From: Petrotoga mexicana DSM 14811
Lineage (GTDB): Bacteria > Thermotogota > Thermotogae > Petrotogales > Petrotogaceae
Direction: 5' to 3'
DNA length: 64,000 nucleotides
Assembly: GCF_002895565.1 (NCBI RefSeq)
Contig: NZ_AZRN01000014.1
Coordinates: forward strand, 1 to 64,000
This document shows, one piece after another, positions 24,760 to 33,961 of this stretch. Below the pieces are notes generated by a model. The model was not told the origin of the DNA, ran no database searches, and worked only from the letters and a program-made list of their open reading frames with translations. A program made the position numbers and the translations under genes. Position 1 is the stretch's first letter. Every line of letters begins with the position of its first letter.

Positions 24760-24777
24760 AGTGGAAACCTTTTCACT
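24760..24777. promoter_or_regulatory. LacI-family operator upstream of pullulanase
   Basis: AGTGGAAACCTTTTCACT is an 18-bp imperfect palindrome (7 of 9 half-site matches) 32 bases before the pullulanase start and 26 bases after the lacI stop. It shares GGAAAC with the palindrome at 21861-21878. It probably binds the LacI-type protein encoded just upstream. Confidence 0.6.
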
Positions 24778-24808
24778 ATATTACAACTTCAAAAGGAGGC
24801 AGGTGTTT

Positions 24809-27508
24809 ATGAGGAAAGTGGGTTACTTTTTGCTAGTATTCTTCTTAATTTCTTTGTTGTTAGGTTGTTCCGCACAAACAGATCAAGCCACTCAAACTCA
24901 AATGTTGCCTGAAGCGGTTGGAAGTTCAAATCTTAACAATTTTGTAAGCCTTTCCGAGGGAAAAACCGCAGAAGACTTTGCCGCACAGACCGTTTTTATC
25001 GTACACTATCATAGACCAGACGGTGATTATGAACCTTGGAATCTTTGGATTTGGCCAAGTAAACCAGTTTCCAAAGAAGGAGCTAGATACTTATTCGATG
25101 GTGAAGATAGCTTCGGCAAGTACGCGATTATCAAATTCCAGGAAAAACATGAGGAATTGGGTTTCATTGTAAGAACGGATAACTGGGAAAAAGATGTTTC
25201 AATGGATAGATTCGTCAGTATACCTGAAAGTGGAGTTGCTGAAATATGGGTCTTATCAGGAGTAGAGAATTATTATACCGATCCAAAAAACCTTGACTTA
25301 AGTCCTCGAATAAACGCAGCTATCATGGATTCTTTCGATGAAATAAAGGTAAGCTTAACTGTCCCCTTTGATACAAAAGAGTGGAAAGGAAAAGTTCATT
25401 TTTATGAGGTGGACGGTTCTGATCCTGTTGCTTTAAATGTATCTGATGTTTATAAAACTGATCCAACTGATATTTCTGTTACCTCAAATATAACCATAAA
25501 ACTAGCTAATCCCATATCTCCGCAGGATGTGGATAAATTGTACAAAGTAGATATAGAAGGATACGTTTCAGAAAATTACGTAATTATGAGAAATGTTTTA
25601 GATGAGGAAGTTTTTCATTACTACGGAAACGATTTAGGAGCTGTTTATTCTCCAGCTAAAACAGATTTTAAAGTATGGTCCCCCGTTTCCTCAGAAGCAA
25701 AGGTACTACTTTTCAATGATTATTTGGATGAAGAGCCGTATAAAGAAGTTCCCATGTCAAAAAACGACAATGGCGTTTGGCATGCTACTGTGAATGGTGA
25801 TTTAAAAGGGAAATATTATCTATATGAGTTTGTTTCATATGGAGAAACAAGAAGAACTATAGATGTATATTCCATGGCTCTCGCTATAAATTCTACCAAG
25901 TCCGCTATTATTGATTTGAATGATACCGACCCTGCAGGTTGGAATAACGATAAAAGACCTTCTCTTAACAATCCTGAAGATGCAATAGTTTATGAAATTC
26001 ATGTAAAAGATTTTACAATAGATGAAAGCTCTGGAGTTCCAGAAGAATACAGGGGTAAATACCTTGGATTGACTATAGAAAACACACAATCCCCAAGCGG
26101 TGTAAAGACGGGGTTATCCCACCTAAAAGAACTCGGAGTTACTCACGTTCACATTATGCCTATTCAAGATGTTGGCTCTTTAGATGAAACTAAATTCGAT
26201 GAGCAATACGGTTGGGGCTACGATCCTCTAGTATACAATGTCCCCGAAGGTATTTACTCGACAAATCCATATGATCCATTAAAAAGAATTAATGAAGTGA
26301 AAAATGTAGTTAAAACTTTTCACGAAAATGGTATAAGGGTTGTGATGGATGTTGTGTACAACCACACATACCAAGTTGGAAAAAATTCACCTTTCGATCA
26401 AACCGTTCCTTACTTCTATTACCGTACTGATCAATCAGGGAAATATACAAATGGATCGGGATGTGGAAACGAAATAGCCACGGAAAGGTTTATGGTGAGA
26501 AAATACATAGTAGATAGTTTAAAGTATTGGGTCAATGAGTACCATGTTGATGGATTCAGATTCGATTTATTAGGATTATTTGACAAAGAAACGGTAAAAA
26601 CAATATCAGAAGAATTACATGCTATACTACCAGACGTACTTTTGTATGGAGAACCATGGACTGGTGGAGGTCCAATAACGTTTGGCAAAGGAGATCAAAA
26701 AGGTTTAGAGGTAGCTGTATTCAACGATGATGTTAGAGACGCCATTAGGGGAAGCGTATTCGATCCTGCAGTCAGAGGCTTTGGCTTAGGCGCTACTGGT
26801 CAACAAACTAAGATAAAAAGAGGTGTTGTTGGATCTATTGAATACGACAGTACAATAAGATCGTGGGCACAAGACCCACAAGAAACCATGAACTACGTTT
26901 CCAATCATGATAACTATACTTTATGGGACAAAAATGCTCTCGCTCTGAGTGTAAAGCCCTGGGAAGAAGAGATAGATCAACAAACTTTGGAAACATTAAA
27001 AGCCTCACAAAAATTCTCTAATGCGATGATATTAACCATGCAGGGTATACCCTTCTTACACGGAGGTGTTGATTTTGCAAGGACTAAGAACGGTAATCAT
27101 AACCCATACAACGTTTTAGAACCAAACGTATACGAGTGGAACAGAAAAAGCGAGTTTTACGATATCTTTAAGTATTACCAAGGTATGATACAATTGAGAA
27201 AAGCTCATCCTGCCTTTAGAATGACCAATAGTGAAGATATAATAGCTCACATGGAATTTTTCGAACTACCAAAAGAATATAGAAAAACCGTTGCTTTTAT
27301 TATAAAAGATAATGCAAACAACGATCCGTGGAAGAATATAGTAGTTGTTTACAACGCAGAACCAGAATTTTCAGTTCAAATCACTTTACCTGAAGGAGAA
27401 TGGAACTTAGTTGTAAATGAAAACACGGCAGGTAATGAAACACTGGATGTAGTGGAAGGAACAATCGTAGCATCACCTTTATCTGTCTACGTCTTATATC
27501 AAAACTAA
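24809..27508 (+). CDS. pulA: Pullulanase, type I, lipoprotein (GH13)
   Basis: An 899-residue cell-surface debranching enzyme that hydrolyses alpha-1,6 bonds in pullulan and related glucans. A lipoprotein signal peptide ends in LLLGC. Domains in order: CBM41 starch-binding (about 60-150, HYHRPDGDYEPWNLWIW), a middle beta-domain, CBM48-like (about 285-370, AKTDFKVWSPVSSEAKVLL), GH13 barrel (about 390-790) and a C-terminal beta-domain. The family motif is YGWGYDPLVYNVPEG. Catalytic residues: Asp in VDGFRFDLLG (near 583), Glu in LYGEPWTGG (near 613), Asp in SNHDNYT (near 698). ATG 24809 follows AAAAGGAGG; earlier in-frame starts lack a signal peptide. A terminator follows. Confidence 0.95.
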   Translation: MRKVGYFLLVFFLISLLLGCSAQTDQATQTQMLPEAVGSSNLNNFVSLSEGKTAEDFAAQTVFIVHYHRPDGDYEPWNLWIWPSKPVSKEGARYLFDGEDSFGKYAIIKFQEKHEELGFIVRTDNWEKDVSMDRFVSIPESGVAEIWVLSGVENYYTDPKNLDLSPRINAAIMDSFDEIKVSLTVPFDTKEWKGKVHFYEVDGSDPVALNVSDVYKTDPTDISVTSNITIKLANPISPQDVDKLYKVDIEGYVSENYVIMRNVLDEEVFHYYGNDLGAVYSPAKTDFKVWSPVSSEAKVLLFNDYLDEEPYKEVPMSKNDNGVWHATVNGDLKGKYYLYEFVSYGETRRTIDVYSMALAINSTKSAIIDLNDTDPAGWNNDKRPSLNNPEDAIVYEIHVKDFTIDESSGVPEEYRGKYLGLTIENTQSPSGVKTGLSHLKELGVTHVHIMPIQDVGSLDETKFDEQYGWGYDPLVYNVPEGIYSTNPYDPLKRINEVKNVVKTFHENGIRVVMDVVYNHTYQVGKNSPFDQTVPYFYYRTDQSGKYTNGSGCGNEIATERFMVRKYIVDSLKYWVNEYHVDGFRFDLLGLFDKETVKTISEELHAILPDVLLYGEPWTGGGPITFGKGDQKGLEVAVFNDDVRDAIRGSVFDPAVRGFGLGATGQQTKIKRGVVGSIEYDSTIRSWAQDPQETMNYVSNHDNYTLWDKNALALSVKPWEEEIDQQTLETLKASQKFSNAMILTMQGIPFLHGGVDFARTKNGNHNPYNVLEPNVYEWNRKSEFYDIFKYYQGMIQLRKAHPAFRMTNSEDIIAHMEFFELPKEYRKTVAFIIKDNANNDPWKNIVVVYNAEPEFSVQITLPEGEWNLVVNENTAGNETLDVVEGTIVASPLSVYVLYQN

Positions 27509-27525
27509 TAAACTTTAGAAAGATT

Positions 27526-27555
27526 AAAAGGGCGAATTTTTTCGCCCTTTTTTAA
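27526..27555 (+). terminator. Rho-independent terminator after pullulanase
   Basis: An 11-bp stem (27526-27536 with 27541-27551, loop TTTT) ends in a T-run, 18 bases after the pullulanase stop. It separates the pullulanase unit from the ion-pump operon. Confidence 0.92.
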
Positions 27556-27581
27556 TTTTTATAAACTGATAAAACAAATCG

Positions 27582-27610
27582 TTGATATCTGAGGTTACAT
27601 ATGTTAAAAT
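27582..27610 (+). promoter_or_regulatory. Promoter of the Rnf/Nqr operon
   Basis: TTGATA (27582-27587) and TAAAAT (27605-27610) are 17 bp apart, 45 bases before the first gene of the ion-pump operon and after the pullulanase terminator. Confidence 0.65.
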
Positions 27611-27654
27611 ATCAATAGGTTTATTAAATTAGATTTAATTAAGGGGGTGTTCGT

Positions 27655-28563
27655 GTGACATCAGGCTTTTTCCAAAAACAGGTTATGATGAGAAGGGTAC
27701 TGTACTCACTGATACCTATCTACGCTTTTGCTTTTTACATGTACGGATGGAGATTGATTTTTCTATCTATATTTGTTTATGGTTTTGGGATTTTGACAGA
27801 GTACATTATGGAAAGAAGACAAAAACGGCAAGTTAGCGAAGCTGTATTAGTCACCAGTACTTTATTCGTCTTATCCCTTCCACCTGCTACTCCTTGGTGG
27901 ATTGCCAGTATTGGGATTATTTTTGGTGTTTTATTTGCAAAAGAAGTTTATGGAGGCTTTGGAAGAAACATTTTTAATCCAGCTATTGCCGGTAGACTTT
28001 TTATTTACATAACCTTTCCAAATATCATGACCCAATCATGGCTTCAACCGGGAAATTTTGGGAGAGCGACATCTGATATCTTAACCTCAGCAACACCTCT
28101 ACAAGTTTTAGCAGATGGTCAAAGTTTCGGCTTGTTTGAATTATTTTTTGGACTCAGATCAGGTTCGATGGGAGAAGGTCCTATATTTCTAATGCTTATC
28201 GCTGCAATTTATCTCATCGCCACAAAAACAGCCAGTTGGAAAATTATGTTATCTACATTCTTGAGTGCTTCTTTATTAACAGGCTTTTTTTCTTTAATTG
28301 GCATACCGGAAGCCTCCTATCCTTTAGAATTCTTACTTTCTGGAAGCTTCATATTTGTCACGGTTTTTATGGCAACAGATCCTGTAACTGCACCAAAAAA
28401 TGAAACTTCTAAATGGTTTTATGGCACTATAATAGGAGTTACGGCTATACTTATCAGAACGTTTTCTCTTTTCCCAGAAGGTACAAGTTTTGGAGTGCTA
28501 ATGGGTAACACCTTTGCTGCTTTGTTGGACACAGCTTTTACTAGAAAGAAGGTGAAAGCATGA
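27655..28563 (+). CDS. rnfD: RnfD/NqrB-family membrane subunit of ion-translocating oxidoreductase
   Basis: A 302-residue polytopic membrane protein with about nine hydrophobic segments. It carries the covalent FMN site region TSATPLQ near residue 145 (family pattern SGAT) and the conserved GRNIFNPAIAGRLFIY segment near 105; MATDPVTAPKN is also typical. Length fits RnfD better than the longer NqrB. The start is GTG 27655 after AAGGGGGTG. It opens a five-gene operon whose order corresponds to nqrB-C-D-E-F. Flavinylation would need an ApbE enzyme encoded elsewhere. Electron transfer through this family drives sodium or proton export. Confidence 0.9.
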   Translation: MTSGFFQKQVMMRRVLYSLIPIYAFAFYMYGWRLIFLSIFVYGFGILTEYIMERRQKRQVSEAVLVTSTLFVLSLPPATPWWIASIGIIFGVLFAKEVYGGFGRNIFNPAIAGRLFIYITFPNIMTQSWLQPGNFGRATSDILTSATPLQVLADGQSFGLFELFFGLRSGSMGEGPIFLMLIAAIYLIATKTASWKIMLSTFLSASLLTGFFSLIGIPEASYPLEFLLSGSFIFVTVFMATDPVTAPKNETSKWFYGTIIGVTAILIRTFSLFPEGTSFGVLMGNTFAALLDTAFTRKKVKA

Positions 28564-29168
28564 AAAGGGAAGGAAAAGTTTATACGATTATATTTACATT
28601 TATTATTTCTTTTGTTTTTGTTTTCGTTTTAGCAGTAGCAAATGAACTAACAAAAGATACGGTAGAAAGAAATCAAGAATTATTCCAAATTAAGGCAATT
28701 TTATCCGCAATGGACATATCTTATCAAAGTGATGAAGAAGCTTTTCAAAAATACAACTCTATAGTTTCAACAGTAAATATTAATGGCTCTCAATTATATA
28801 CAGCCGAAGTAAACGGACAAAAGATCTATGCTACTATCTTCACAGGTAGTGGACTATGGGGCACCATCACGGGTGTCTTAGCTGTGAACGAAGATGTTTC
28901 AAGAATTGTTGGTATCGATTTTATATCTCAAAACGAAACACCTGGATTAGGAGGAAGGATAGAAGAAGATTGGTTCAAAAGACAGTTTTCGGGTCTAAAA
29001 ATTATAGATGGTGAAATAAGAGTAGTAACTGGGCAAGGTTCTGGGGACTACGATTACGAAAACGGGCAAGTCGATGCAATAACCGGTGCAACAAGAACTT
29101 CTGAGTCTATTGAAAGAATTGTAAACGAAACGATTGCAAATTTAAAAGATATTCTGGGGGGTGAATAG
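28560..29168 (+). CDS. rnfG: RnfG/NqrC-family FMN-binding subunit
   Basis: A 202-residue protein with one N-terminal membrane helix (about 7-27) and an extracytoplasmic FMN-binding domain. The flavinylation motif is intact: VDAITGATRTSES near residue 175, where the threonine of GAT would carry FMN through a phosphoester bond. NETPGLGGRIEEDWF is also characteristic. Length matches RnfG rather than NqrC (about 250). It overlaps the previous gene by 4 bp. Confidence 0.92.
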   Translation: MKREGKVYTIIFTFIISFVFVFVLAVANELTKDTVERNQELFQIKAILSAMDISYQSDEEAFQKYNSIVSTVNINGSQLYTAEVNGQKIYATIFTGSGLWGTITGVLAVNEDVSRIVGIDFISQNETPGLGGRIEEDWFKRQFSGLKIIDGEIRVVTGQGSGDYDYENGQVDAITGATRTSESIERIVNETIANLKDILGGE

Positions 29169-29171
29169 TTA

Positions 29172-29783
29172 ATGGCTCAGAAAAGTTGGATAGAAATAGC
29201 TAAAGATAATTTATGGTATAACAATCCTGTATTCATCCAAATACTCGGGATATGTTCCACATTAGCGGTAACTAACACTCTAATAAACACATCCATTATG
29301 ACTCTGGGAGTCGTTTTCGTGACAGGATTGTCGGCAATGACGGTTTCTTTGTTAAAATCTTTCATTCCTAGGAAAGTCAGAATGATAGCCCAAACGTTGA
29401 TAATATCTTTTTATGTTATAATTGTCGATATTGTCCTTAGAGCTTATGTGCCTGAAGTCAGTAGAGCTTTAGGACCATACGTAGGTTTGATCATAACTAA
29501 TTGTATAATAATGGGAAGAACAGAGGCTTTTGCTCAATCTAACCCTCCACTACTTTCTTTGTGGGATGGTTTAACCACCGGGATAGGCTATATGTATGTT
29601 CTTTTGATGGTTGCATTTGTGAGAGAGTTATTGGGCTTTGGAACAGTTTTTGGATTTCAAGTATTACCAGATAATTTTGTAAATTGGACTATAATGGTTA
29701 TGCCTCCAAGTGCCTTCTTTATGTTAGCCATTTTTATATGGATAATAAAAGGTTACATGTTTAGAAAGGAGGTTAAAAAATAA
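29172..29783 (+). CDS. rnfE: RnfE/NqrD-family membrane subunit
   Basis: A 203-residue protein with six hydrophobic segments, part of the membrane core that houses an iron-sulfur centre with its homologous partner. Recognisable segments are NPVFIQILGICSTLAVTNTL with the half-site cysteine, YVGLIITNCIIMGRTEAFA with the second cysteine, and DGLTTGIGYMYVLLMVAFVRELLG. ATG 29172 is three bases after the previous stop. Confidence 0.93.
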   Translation: MAQKSWIEIAKDNLWYNNPVFIQILGICSTLAVTNTLINTSIMTLGVVFVTGLSAMTVSLLKSFIPRKVRMIAQTLIISFYVIIVDIVLRAYVPEVSRALGPYVGLIITNCIIMGRTEAFAQSNPPLLSLWDGLTTGIGYMYVLLMVAFVRELLGFGTVFGFQVLPDNFVNWTIMVMPPSAFFMLAIFIWIIKGYMFRKEVKK

Positions 29784-30376
29784 TGTCCCCTGACGTAGGC
29801 TTGATATCTTTATTCTTTGCTTCTATTTTTACAAGTAACATACTTCTCTCAAATTTTTTAGGAACGTGTTCTTTTATATCGGTTTCAAAGGACTTCAATT
29901 CTTCAAATGGATTGGGTCTTGCAGTAACTTTTGTTATGACTATAACTACCGCAATTAATTGGCTTGTCTACCATTATTTGTTGATTCCTTTCGGTTTGGA
30001 ATATCTTAGATATATAGTGTTTATAATAGTCATTGCTGCAATAGTACAGATATCAGAAATGGTTATAGAGAGAATGTCTACTAATTTGTACATGAGCTTA
30101 GGTATTTTTCTTCCATTAATCACTGTCAATTGCGCTATATTGGGTGTAGCCCTTTTTATGCAGATCAGAAATTATAATTTTCTTCAATCAGTCATCTTTG
30201 GACTTGGTTCGGGGTTAGGTTGGTGGTTAGCAATCATATCACTAGCCGCAATAAGAAAAAAGGTTGATAAATCTCCTGTACCTGGACCGTTAAAAGGACC
30301 TGGAATTACTTTAATAACTATTGGACTGATGGCCATGGCTTTTATGGGATTTTCGGGTATGCTAAACGTACAGTGA
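29783..30376 (+). CDS. rnfA: RnfA/NqrE-family membrane subunit
   Basis: A 197-residue, six-helix membrane protein homologous to RnfE but in inverted topology. Conserved cysteines are in NILLSNFLGTCSFISVSKDF and LGIFLPLITVNCAILGVALF, which together with those of RnfE bind a 2Fe-2S centre in the membrane. Its start codon shares a base with the preceding stop. The next gene begins eleven bases downstream. Confidence 0.93.
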   Translation: MSPDVGLISLFFASIFTSNILLSNFLGTCSFISVSKDFNSSNGLGLAVTFVMTITTAINWLVYHYLLIPFGLEYLRYIVFIIVIAAIVQISEMVIERMSTNLYMSLGIFLPLITVNCAILGVALFMQIRNYNFLQSVIFGLGSGLGWWLAIISLAAIRKKVDKSPVPGPLKGPGITLITIGLMAMAFMGFSGMLNVQ

Positions 30377-30386
30377 GGTGATTGAC

Positions 30387-31505
30387 GTGAATGCAATATT
30401 AGCTGCTTCATTTATAATAGGTGGATTAAGTGCAGTTTTAGCCGCAATGATTGTGGTAGTTGATAGCATAGTCAACAATTATGGCGAAGTTAAGATTGAT
30501 ATCAACAATGGGAAAAAAGAGTTAAAGGTGAGTGGAGGCGCCTCTTTACTTACAACCCTTTCTGAGCAAGGCATCTTTATACCCTCGGCATGTGGTGGTA
30601 GAGGAAGTTGTGGGGCATGTAAGGTAAAAGTTTTATCAGATATTGGACCAATTTTACCCACTGAGGCACCCCTTTTAGACGCGGAAGAAATAAAACAAAA
30701 TATAAGATTATCTTGTCAAGTGAAAGTAAAATCTAACATAGCGATAGAAATACCAGAAGAGCTATTTTCTGCAAAAATTTTTAAGGGTGTAGTTGAAAAA
30801 ATAAAAGATTTGACTTATGATATAAAAGAAGTTAAAATTAAACTTGTCGAACCAAATGAAATTGAGTTTAAAGCTGGACAGTATATGCAATTGGTTATAC
30901 CTCCCTACGAGAAAATAAAAGAATTTACGCAAAGGGCGTACTCCATTGCTTCATCTCCAAGTCAAAAAGATTCCGTAGAATTTTTTATCAGACTTGTTCC
31001 AGGTGGAATTGCGACAACTTATGTTCACAAATATCTAAAAGAAAATGATCAAATGGAATTAGTCGGCCCTTTTGGCGAATTTTATATGAGAGATACGGAT
31101 GCAGATATGATATGTGTTGCAGGAGGTTCAGGGTTAGCTCCGATAAAATCTATCGTTGCAGATATGTTCGAAAGGGGGATAACCAATAGAAATGTATGGT
31201 TGTTTTTCGGGGCAAGAAGCTTAAAAGACCTTTATTATGTGGATTTCTTTCAAGACATGGAAAAGAAATGGAACAGATTCCATTTTGTTCCCGCTCTTTC
31301 AGAACCTCAACCTGAAGATAATTGGAAAGGCGAAACAGGACTTATAACAGATGTATTGGGAAAATATTTTAAAGAAAAAATGGACCAAAATACCCAAAAG
31401 GAAGGATATTTATGTGGAAGCCCCGGTATGATAAATGCCTGTATTAAAGTAATGACGGAGAACGGCATATCCGAAGATAAAATATATTATGACAAGTTCG
31501 CGTAA
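30387..31505 (+). CDS. nqrF: NqrF-type NADH dehydrogenase subunit
   Basis: A 372-residue protein in the order membrane helix (about 2-25), ferredoxin domain with 2Fe-2S ligands in ACGGRGSCGACKVKV (near 67-76) and a fourth in LSCQVKV (near 110), FAD-binding domain (RAYSIASSP near 185) and NADH-binding domain (AGGSGLAPIKS near 246; YLCGSPGM near 345). This is the NqrF layout, which feeds electrons from NADH into sodium-pumping NADH:quinone reductase. In Rnf operons this place is taken by RnfB and the NADH role by RnfC; neither is here. GTG 30387 follows GAGGTG by six bases and is preferred to GTG 30378. Confidence 0.93.
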   Translation: MNAILAASFIIGGLSAVLAAMIVVVDSIVNNYGEVKIDINNGKKELKVSGGASLLTTLSEQGIFIPSACGGRGSCGACKVKVLSDIGPILPTEAPLLDAEEIKQNIRLSCQVKVKSNIAIEIPEELFSAKIFKGVVEKIKDLTYDIKEVKIKLVEPNEIEFKAGQYMQLVIPPYEKIKEFTQRAYSIASSPSQKDSVEFFIRLVPGGIATTYVHKYLKENDQMELVGPFGEFYMRDTDADMICVAGGSGLAPIKSIVADMFERGITNRNVWLFFGARSLKDLYYVDFFQDMEKKWNRFHFVPALSEPQPEDNWKGETGLITDVLGKYFKEKMDQNTQKEGYLCGSPGMINACIKVMTENGISEDKIYYDKFA

Positions 31506-31528
31506 TTAAAAGGAGGTGCTTTTCCTCA

Positions 31529-31981
31529 ATGAAAATGACTGAAGATTTAAAGAAAGCCTATGAAAACATGAAGCCCGGCGTTATAACCGCTGATGGATTT
31601 TTAGGTGATGATGAAAGACTTTTGGTTGACATAATTGAAAGTGATGAAGAAAAAATTAGGGCTTTAAATATAAATTTACAAGATGACCTTAAAAAGATTA
31701 GATACCTTTTTGAAAAAGGGAAAGAAGCTTTTGAAGAACCTGTAACCGTTGACAATAAATGGCTTATAAAAGTGGATGAAGCTAGAGGACATTTACCTTG
31801 TCCCTTTGAAGACGGTATTTTTAGGAAAGTTAATTTAAGAATTAAAAATTTAGATAACAAAGAAGAACTTCTTATTACAGAATTATCGCTTCACTTGATA
31901 GAAAAACATCATTTTTTCCAAGGTAAGGGGTCAGCATTCAGGGTAGAACCTGAAAAACTTAAAAAAGTGCTAGAAGAATAA
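31529..31981 (+). CDS. Conserved-looking protein of unknown function
   Basis: A 150-residue soluble, acidic protein that I do not recognise. It contains [20 protein letters not shown] near residue 75 and a histidine-rich stretch [16 protein letters not shown] near 122; Cys and His here could bind a metal, but no known pattern fits. The ribosome binding site AGGAGGTG precedes ATG 31529, and a second in-frame ATG lies at 31535. It is 23 bases after nqrF and 20 bases before the carbamoyltransferase gene, so it probably shares a transcript with one of them. Confidence 0.7.
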   Translation: MKMTEDLKKAYENMKPGVITADGFLGDDERLLVDIIESDEEKIRALNINLQDDLKKIRYLFEKGKEAFEEPVTVDNKWLIKVDEARGHLPCPFEDGIFRKVNLRIKNLDNKEELLITELSLHLIEKHHFFQGKGSAFRVEPEKLKKVLEE

Positions 31982-32001
31982 AAAGGAGGAATTTAAAAAA
32001 C

Positions 32002-32991
32002 ATGCCTATCAATTTAAGAGGAAGAAGCCTTTTAACGTTGAAAGATTTCACACCAGAAGAAATAAAGTATCTTTTGGAGCTTTCAAAAGATCTCAAGTCC
32101 AAAAAGAGAATGGGTATTAAAGGCGATTTATTAAAAGGTAAGAACATAGTTTTGCTATTTGAAAAAACATCAACTAGAACAAGATGCGCCTTCGAAGTAG
32201 CTGCCTTCGATGAAGGGGCAAACGTTACATTTCTAACTAACAGTCAAATGGGTAAGAAAGAATCAATAGAAGATACGGCAAGAGTTTTAGGAAGATTTTA
32301 CGATGGCATAGAATTTAGAGGCTTCAAGCAAGAAACGGTAGAAATTTTAGCAAAATATTCAGGTGTTCCCGTGTGGAATGGTCTTACAGATGAAGATCAC
32401 CCTACCCAAGTTTTGGCAGATTTCCTAACTATTATGGAAAATTTCGAAAAACCTCTTAATAAGATCAAGTTTGTGTACATTGGAGATGGAAGAAACAATA
32501 TGGCAAACGCCCTCATGATTGGTGCCTCTAAAATGGGGATGGATTTTGTAATTATTTCTCCAAAGGAACTTTTTCCAAGTAAAGAACTGATAAATGAAAT
32601 GGAAAAGACAGCTAGCGAAAACGGTGGAAAAATCACCATCACAGACAAACTTGATGCTGTTGCTAACGCGGATGTGATCTATACTGATGTCTGGATTTCT
32701 ATGGGAGAAGAAAGTAAAGTTGAAGAGAGAATCAAATTACTTAAACCCTACCAAGTAAATATGGATTTGATAAAAAAGACAAACAATCCTGAGGTTATTT
32801 TTCTGCACTGTTTGCCCTCTTTTCATGACACGAAAACAGAGATGGGATACGATGTTTATCAGAAATACGGTATTAAAGAAATGGAAGTTACAGATGAAGT
32901 GTTCGAAAGTAAGTACTCAAAGGTTTTTGACCAAGCAGAAAATAGAATGCATACCATAAAAGCAGTTATGGTAGCAACGTTGGTAGGTTGA
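32002..32991 (+). CDS. argF: Ornithine carbamoyltransferase
   Basis: A 329-residue transferase interconverting ornithine plus carbamoyl phosphate with citrulline. Carbamoyl-phosphate motifs STRTR (near 56) and HPTQ (near 133) and the ornithine-site motif HCLPSFHD (near 271) are all intact. The protein is long-form OTC as used in both arginine synthesis and citrulline breakdown. Since carbamate kinase follows directly, the catabolic direction (ArcB) is likely: citrulline to ornithine plus carbamoyl phosphate. No arginine deiminase gene is in the window. Confidence 0.94.
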   Translation: MPINLRGRSLLTLKDFTPEEIKYLLELSKDLKSKKRMGIKGDLLKGKNIVLLFEKTSTRTRCAFEVAAFDEGANVTFLTNSQMGKKESIEDTARVLGRFYDGIEFRGFKQETVEILAKYSGVPVWNGLTDEDHPTQVLADFLTIMENFEKPLNKIKFVYIGDGRNNMANALMIGASKMGMDFVIISPKELFPSKELINEMEKTASENGGKITITDKLDAVANADVIYTDVWISMGEESKVEERIKLLKPYQVNMDLIKKTNNPEVIFLHCLPSFHDTKTEMGYDVYQKYGIKEMEVTDEVFESKYSKVFDQAENRMHTIKAVMVATLVG

Positions 32992-32996
32992 TACGA

Positions 32997-33938
32997 ATGA
33001 CTGAAAAACTTGCAATCGTAGCAATAGGAGGAAATGCCTTATCCCAACCAAAAGAGTCTCCAACCGCTGAAAATATGTTAAAAAACTTAGAGAACACGGC
33101 AAAATGCCTAGTTGAACTAGTAAAAAAAAATTATAAAATAGTTATAACACACGGGAATGGACCACAAGTAGGAAACATTCTCGTTCAACAAGATATAGCC
33201 AAAGAGGTTATTCCTCCTTTTCCACTGGATGTCAATGGGGCTATGACTCAAGGATATATAGGATACATGATTTCCCAAACGTTAAAAAATGTTTTAACAG
33301 CAGAACATATTGAAAAAGATGTTTCAAGTTTAGTTACCCAAGTACTTGTTGATAAAAATGATCCAGCTTTTTACAATCCTTCAAAACCTATTGGACCATT
33401 TTACTCCAAAGAAGAGGCGAATGCTCTCATCAAAGAAAAAGGATGGAGTATGGTAGAAGACGCTGGAAGAGGCTGGAGAAGGGTAGTACCTTCTCCAGAA
33501 CCATTAGAGATTATAGAGATAAAAGCTATTAAAAAATTGGTAAGGAACAACAATATAACCATAGCAGCGGGTGGTGGGGGTATCCCAGTAATAAAAGAAG
33601 GAGATAAATTAAAAGGTGTGGAAGGTGTCATAGACAAAGATAGAGCTTCTGCTTTGTTAGCTATAGAATTGGATGCCGATGAATTCATAATTCTAACCGC
33701 TGTAGAAAAAGTATTTATAAATTTTAATAAACCCAATCAACAAACTATATCTTCAATGACTGTGAACCAAGCAATACAATATATGAATGAAGGACACTTT
33801 TCAAAAGGAAGTATGTTGCCAAAGATAGAGGCATGCACAAATTTTGTTCTCAAGACTGGAAGACCTGCTTTAATTACAGATTTAACCAAATTGGTTGATG
33901 CATTGGAAGGAAAAACAGGAACTATCATAACGAAATAA
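32997..33938 (+). CDS. arcC: Carbamate kinase
   Basis: A 313-residue amino-acid-kinase-fold enzyme that makes ATP from carbamoyl phosphate and ADP. Motifs are VAIGGNALSQP at the start, VITHGNGPQVGN near residue 50, AAGGGGIPVI near 190 and VIDKDRASALLA near 213, plus the C-terminal GSMLPKIEA. ATG 32997 lies six bases after the OTC stop; an upstream TTG at 32988 overlaps it. With OTC it forms the energy-yielding half of the arginine deiminase pathway. A terminator begins at its stop codon. Confidence 0.95.
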   Translation: MTEKLAIVAIGGNALSQPKESPTAENMLKNLENTAKCLVELVKKNYKIVITHGNGPQVGNILVQQDIAKEVIPPFPLDVNGAMTQGYIGYMISQTLKNVLTAEHIEKDVSSLVTQVLVDKNDPAFYNPSKPIGPFYSKEEANALIKEKGWSMVEDAGRGWRRVVPSPEPLEIIEIKAIKKLVRNNNITIAAGGGGIPVIKEGDKLKGVEGVIDKDRASALLAIELDADEFIILTAVEKVFINFNKPNQQTISSMTVNQAIQYMNEGHFSKGSMLPKIEACTNFVLKTGRPALITDLTKLVDALEGKTGTIITK

Positions 33939-33960
33939 GGGGGTATTACCCCCTTTTTTT
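33937..33960 (+). terminator. Terminator after carbamate kinase
   Basis: GGGGGT and ACCCCC form a tight hairpin followed by seven Ts, beginning at the arcC stop codon. The convergent RpiR-family gene ends directly beyond it. Confidence 0.85.
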
Positions 33961-33961
33961 G

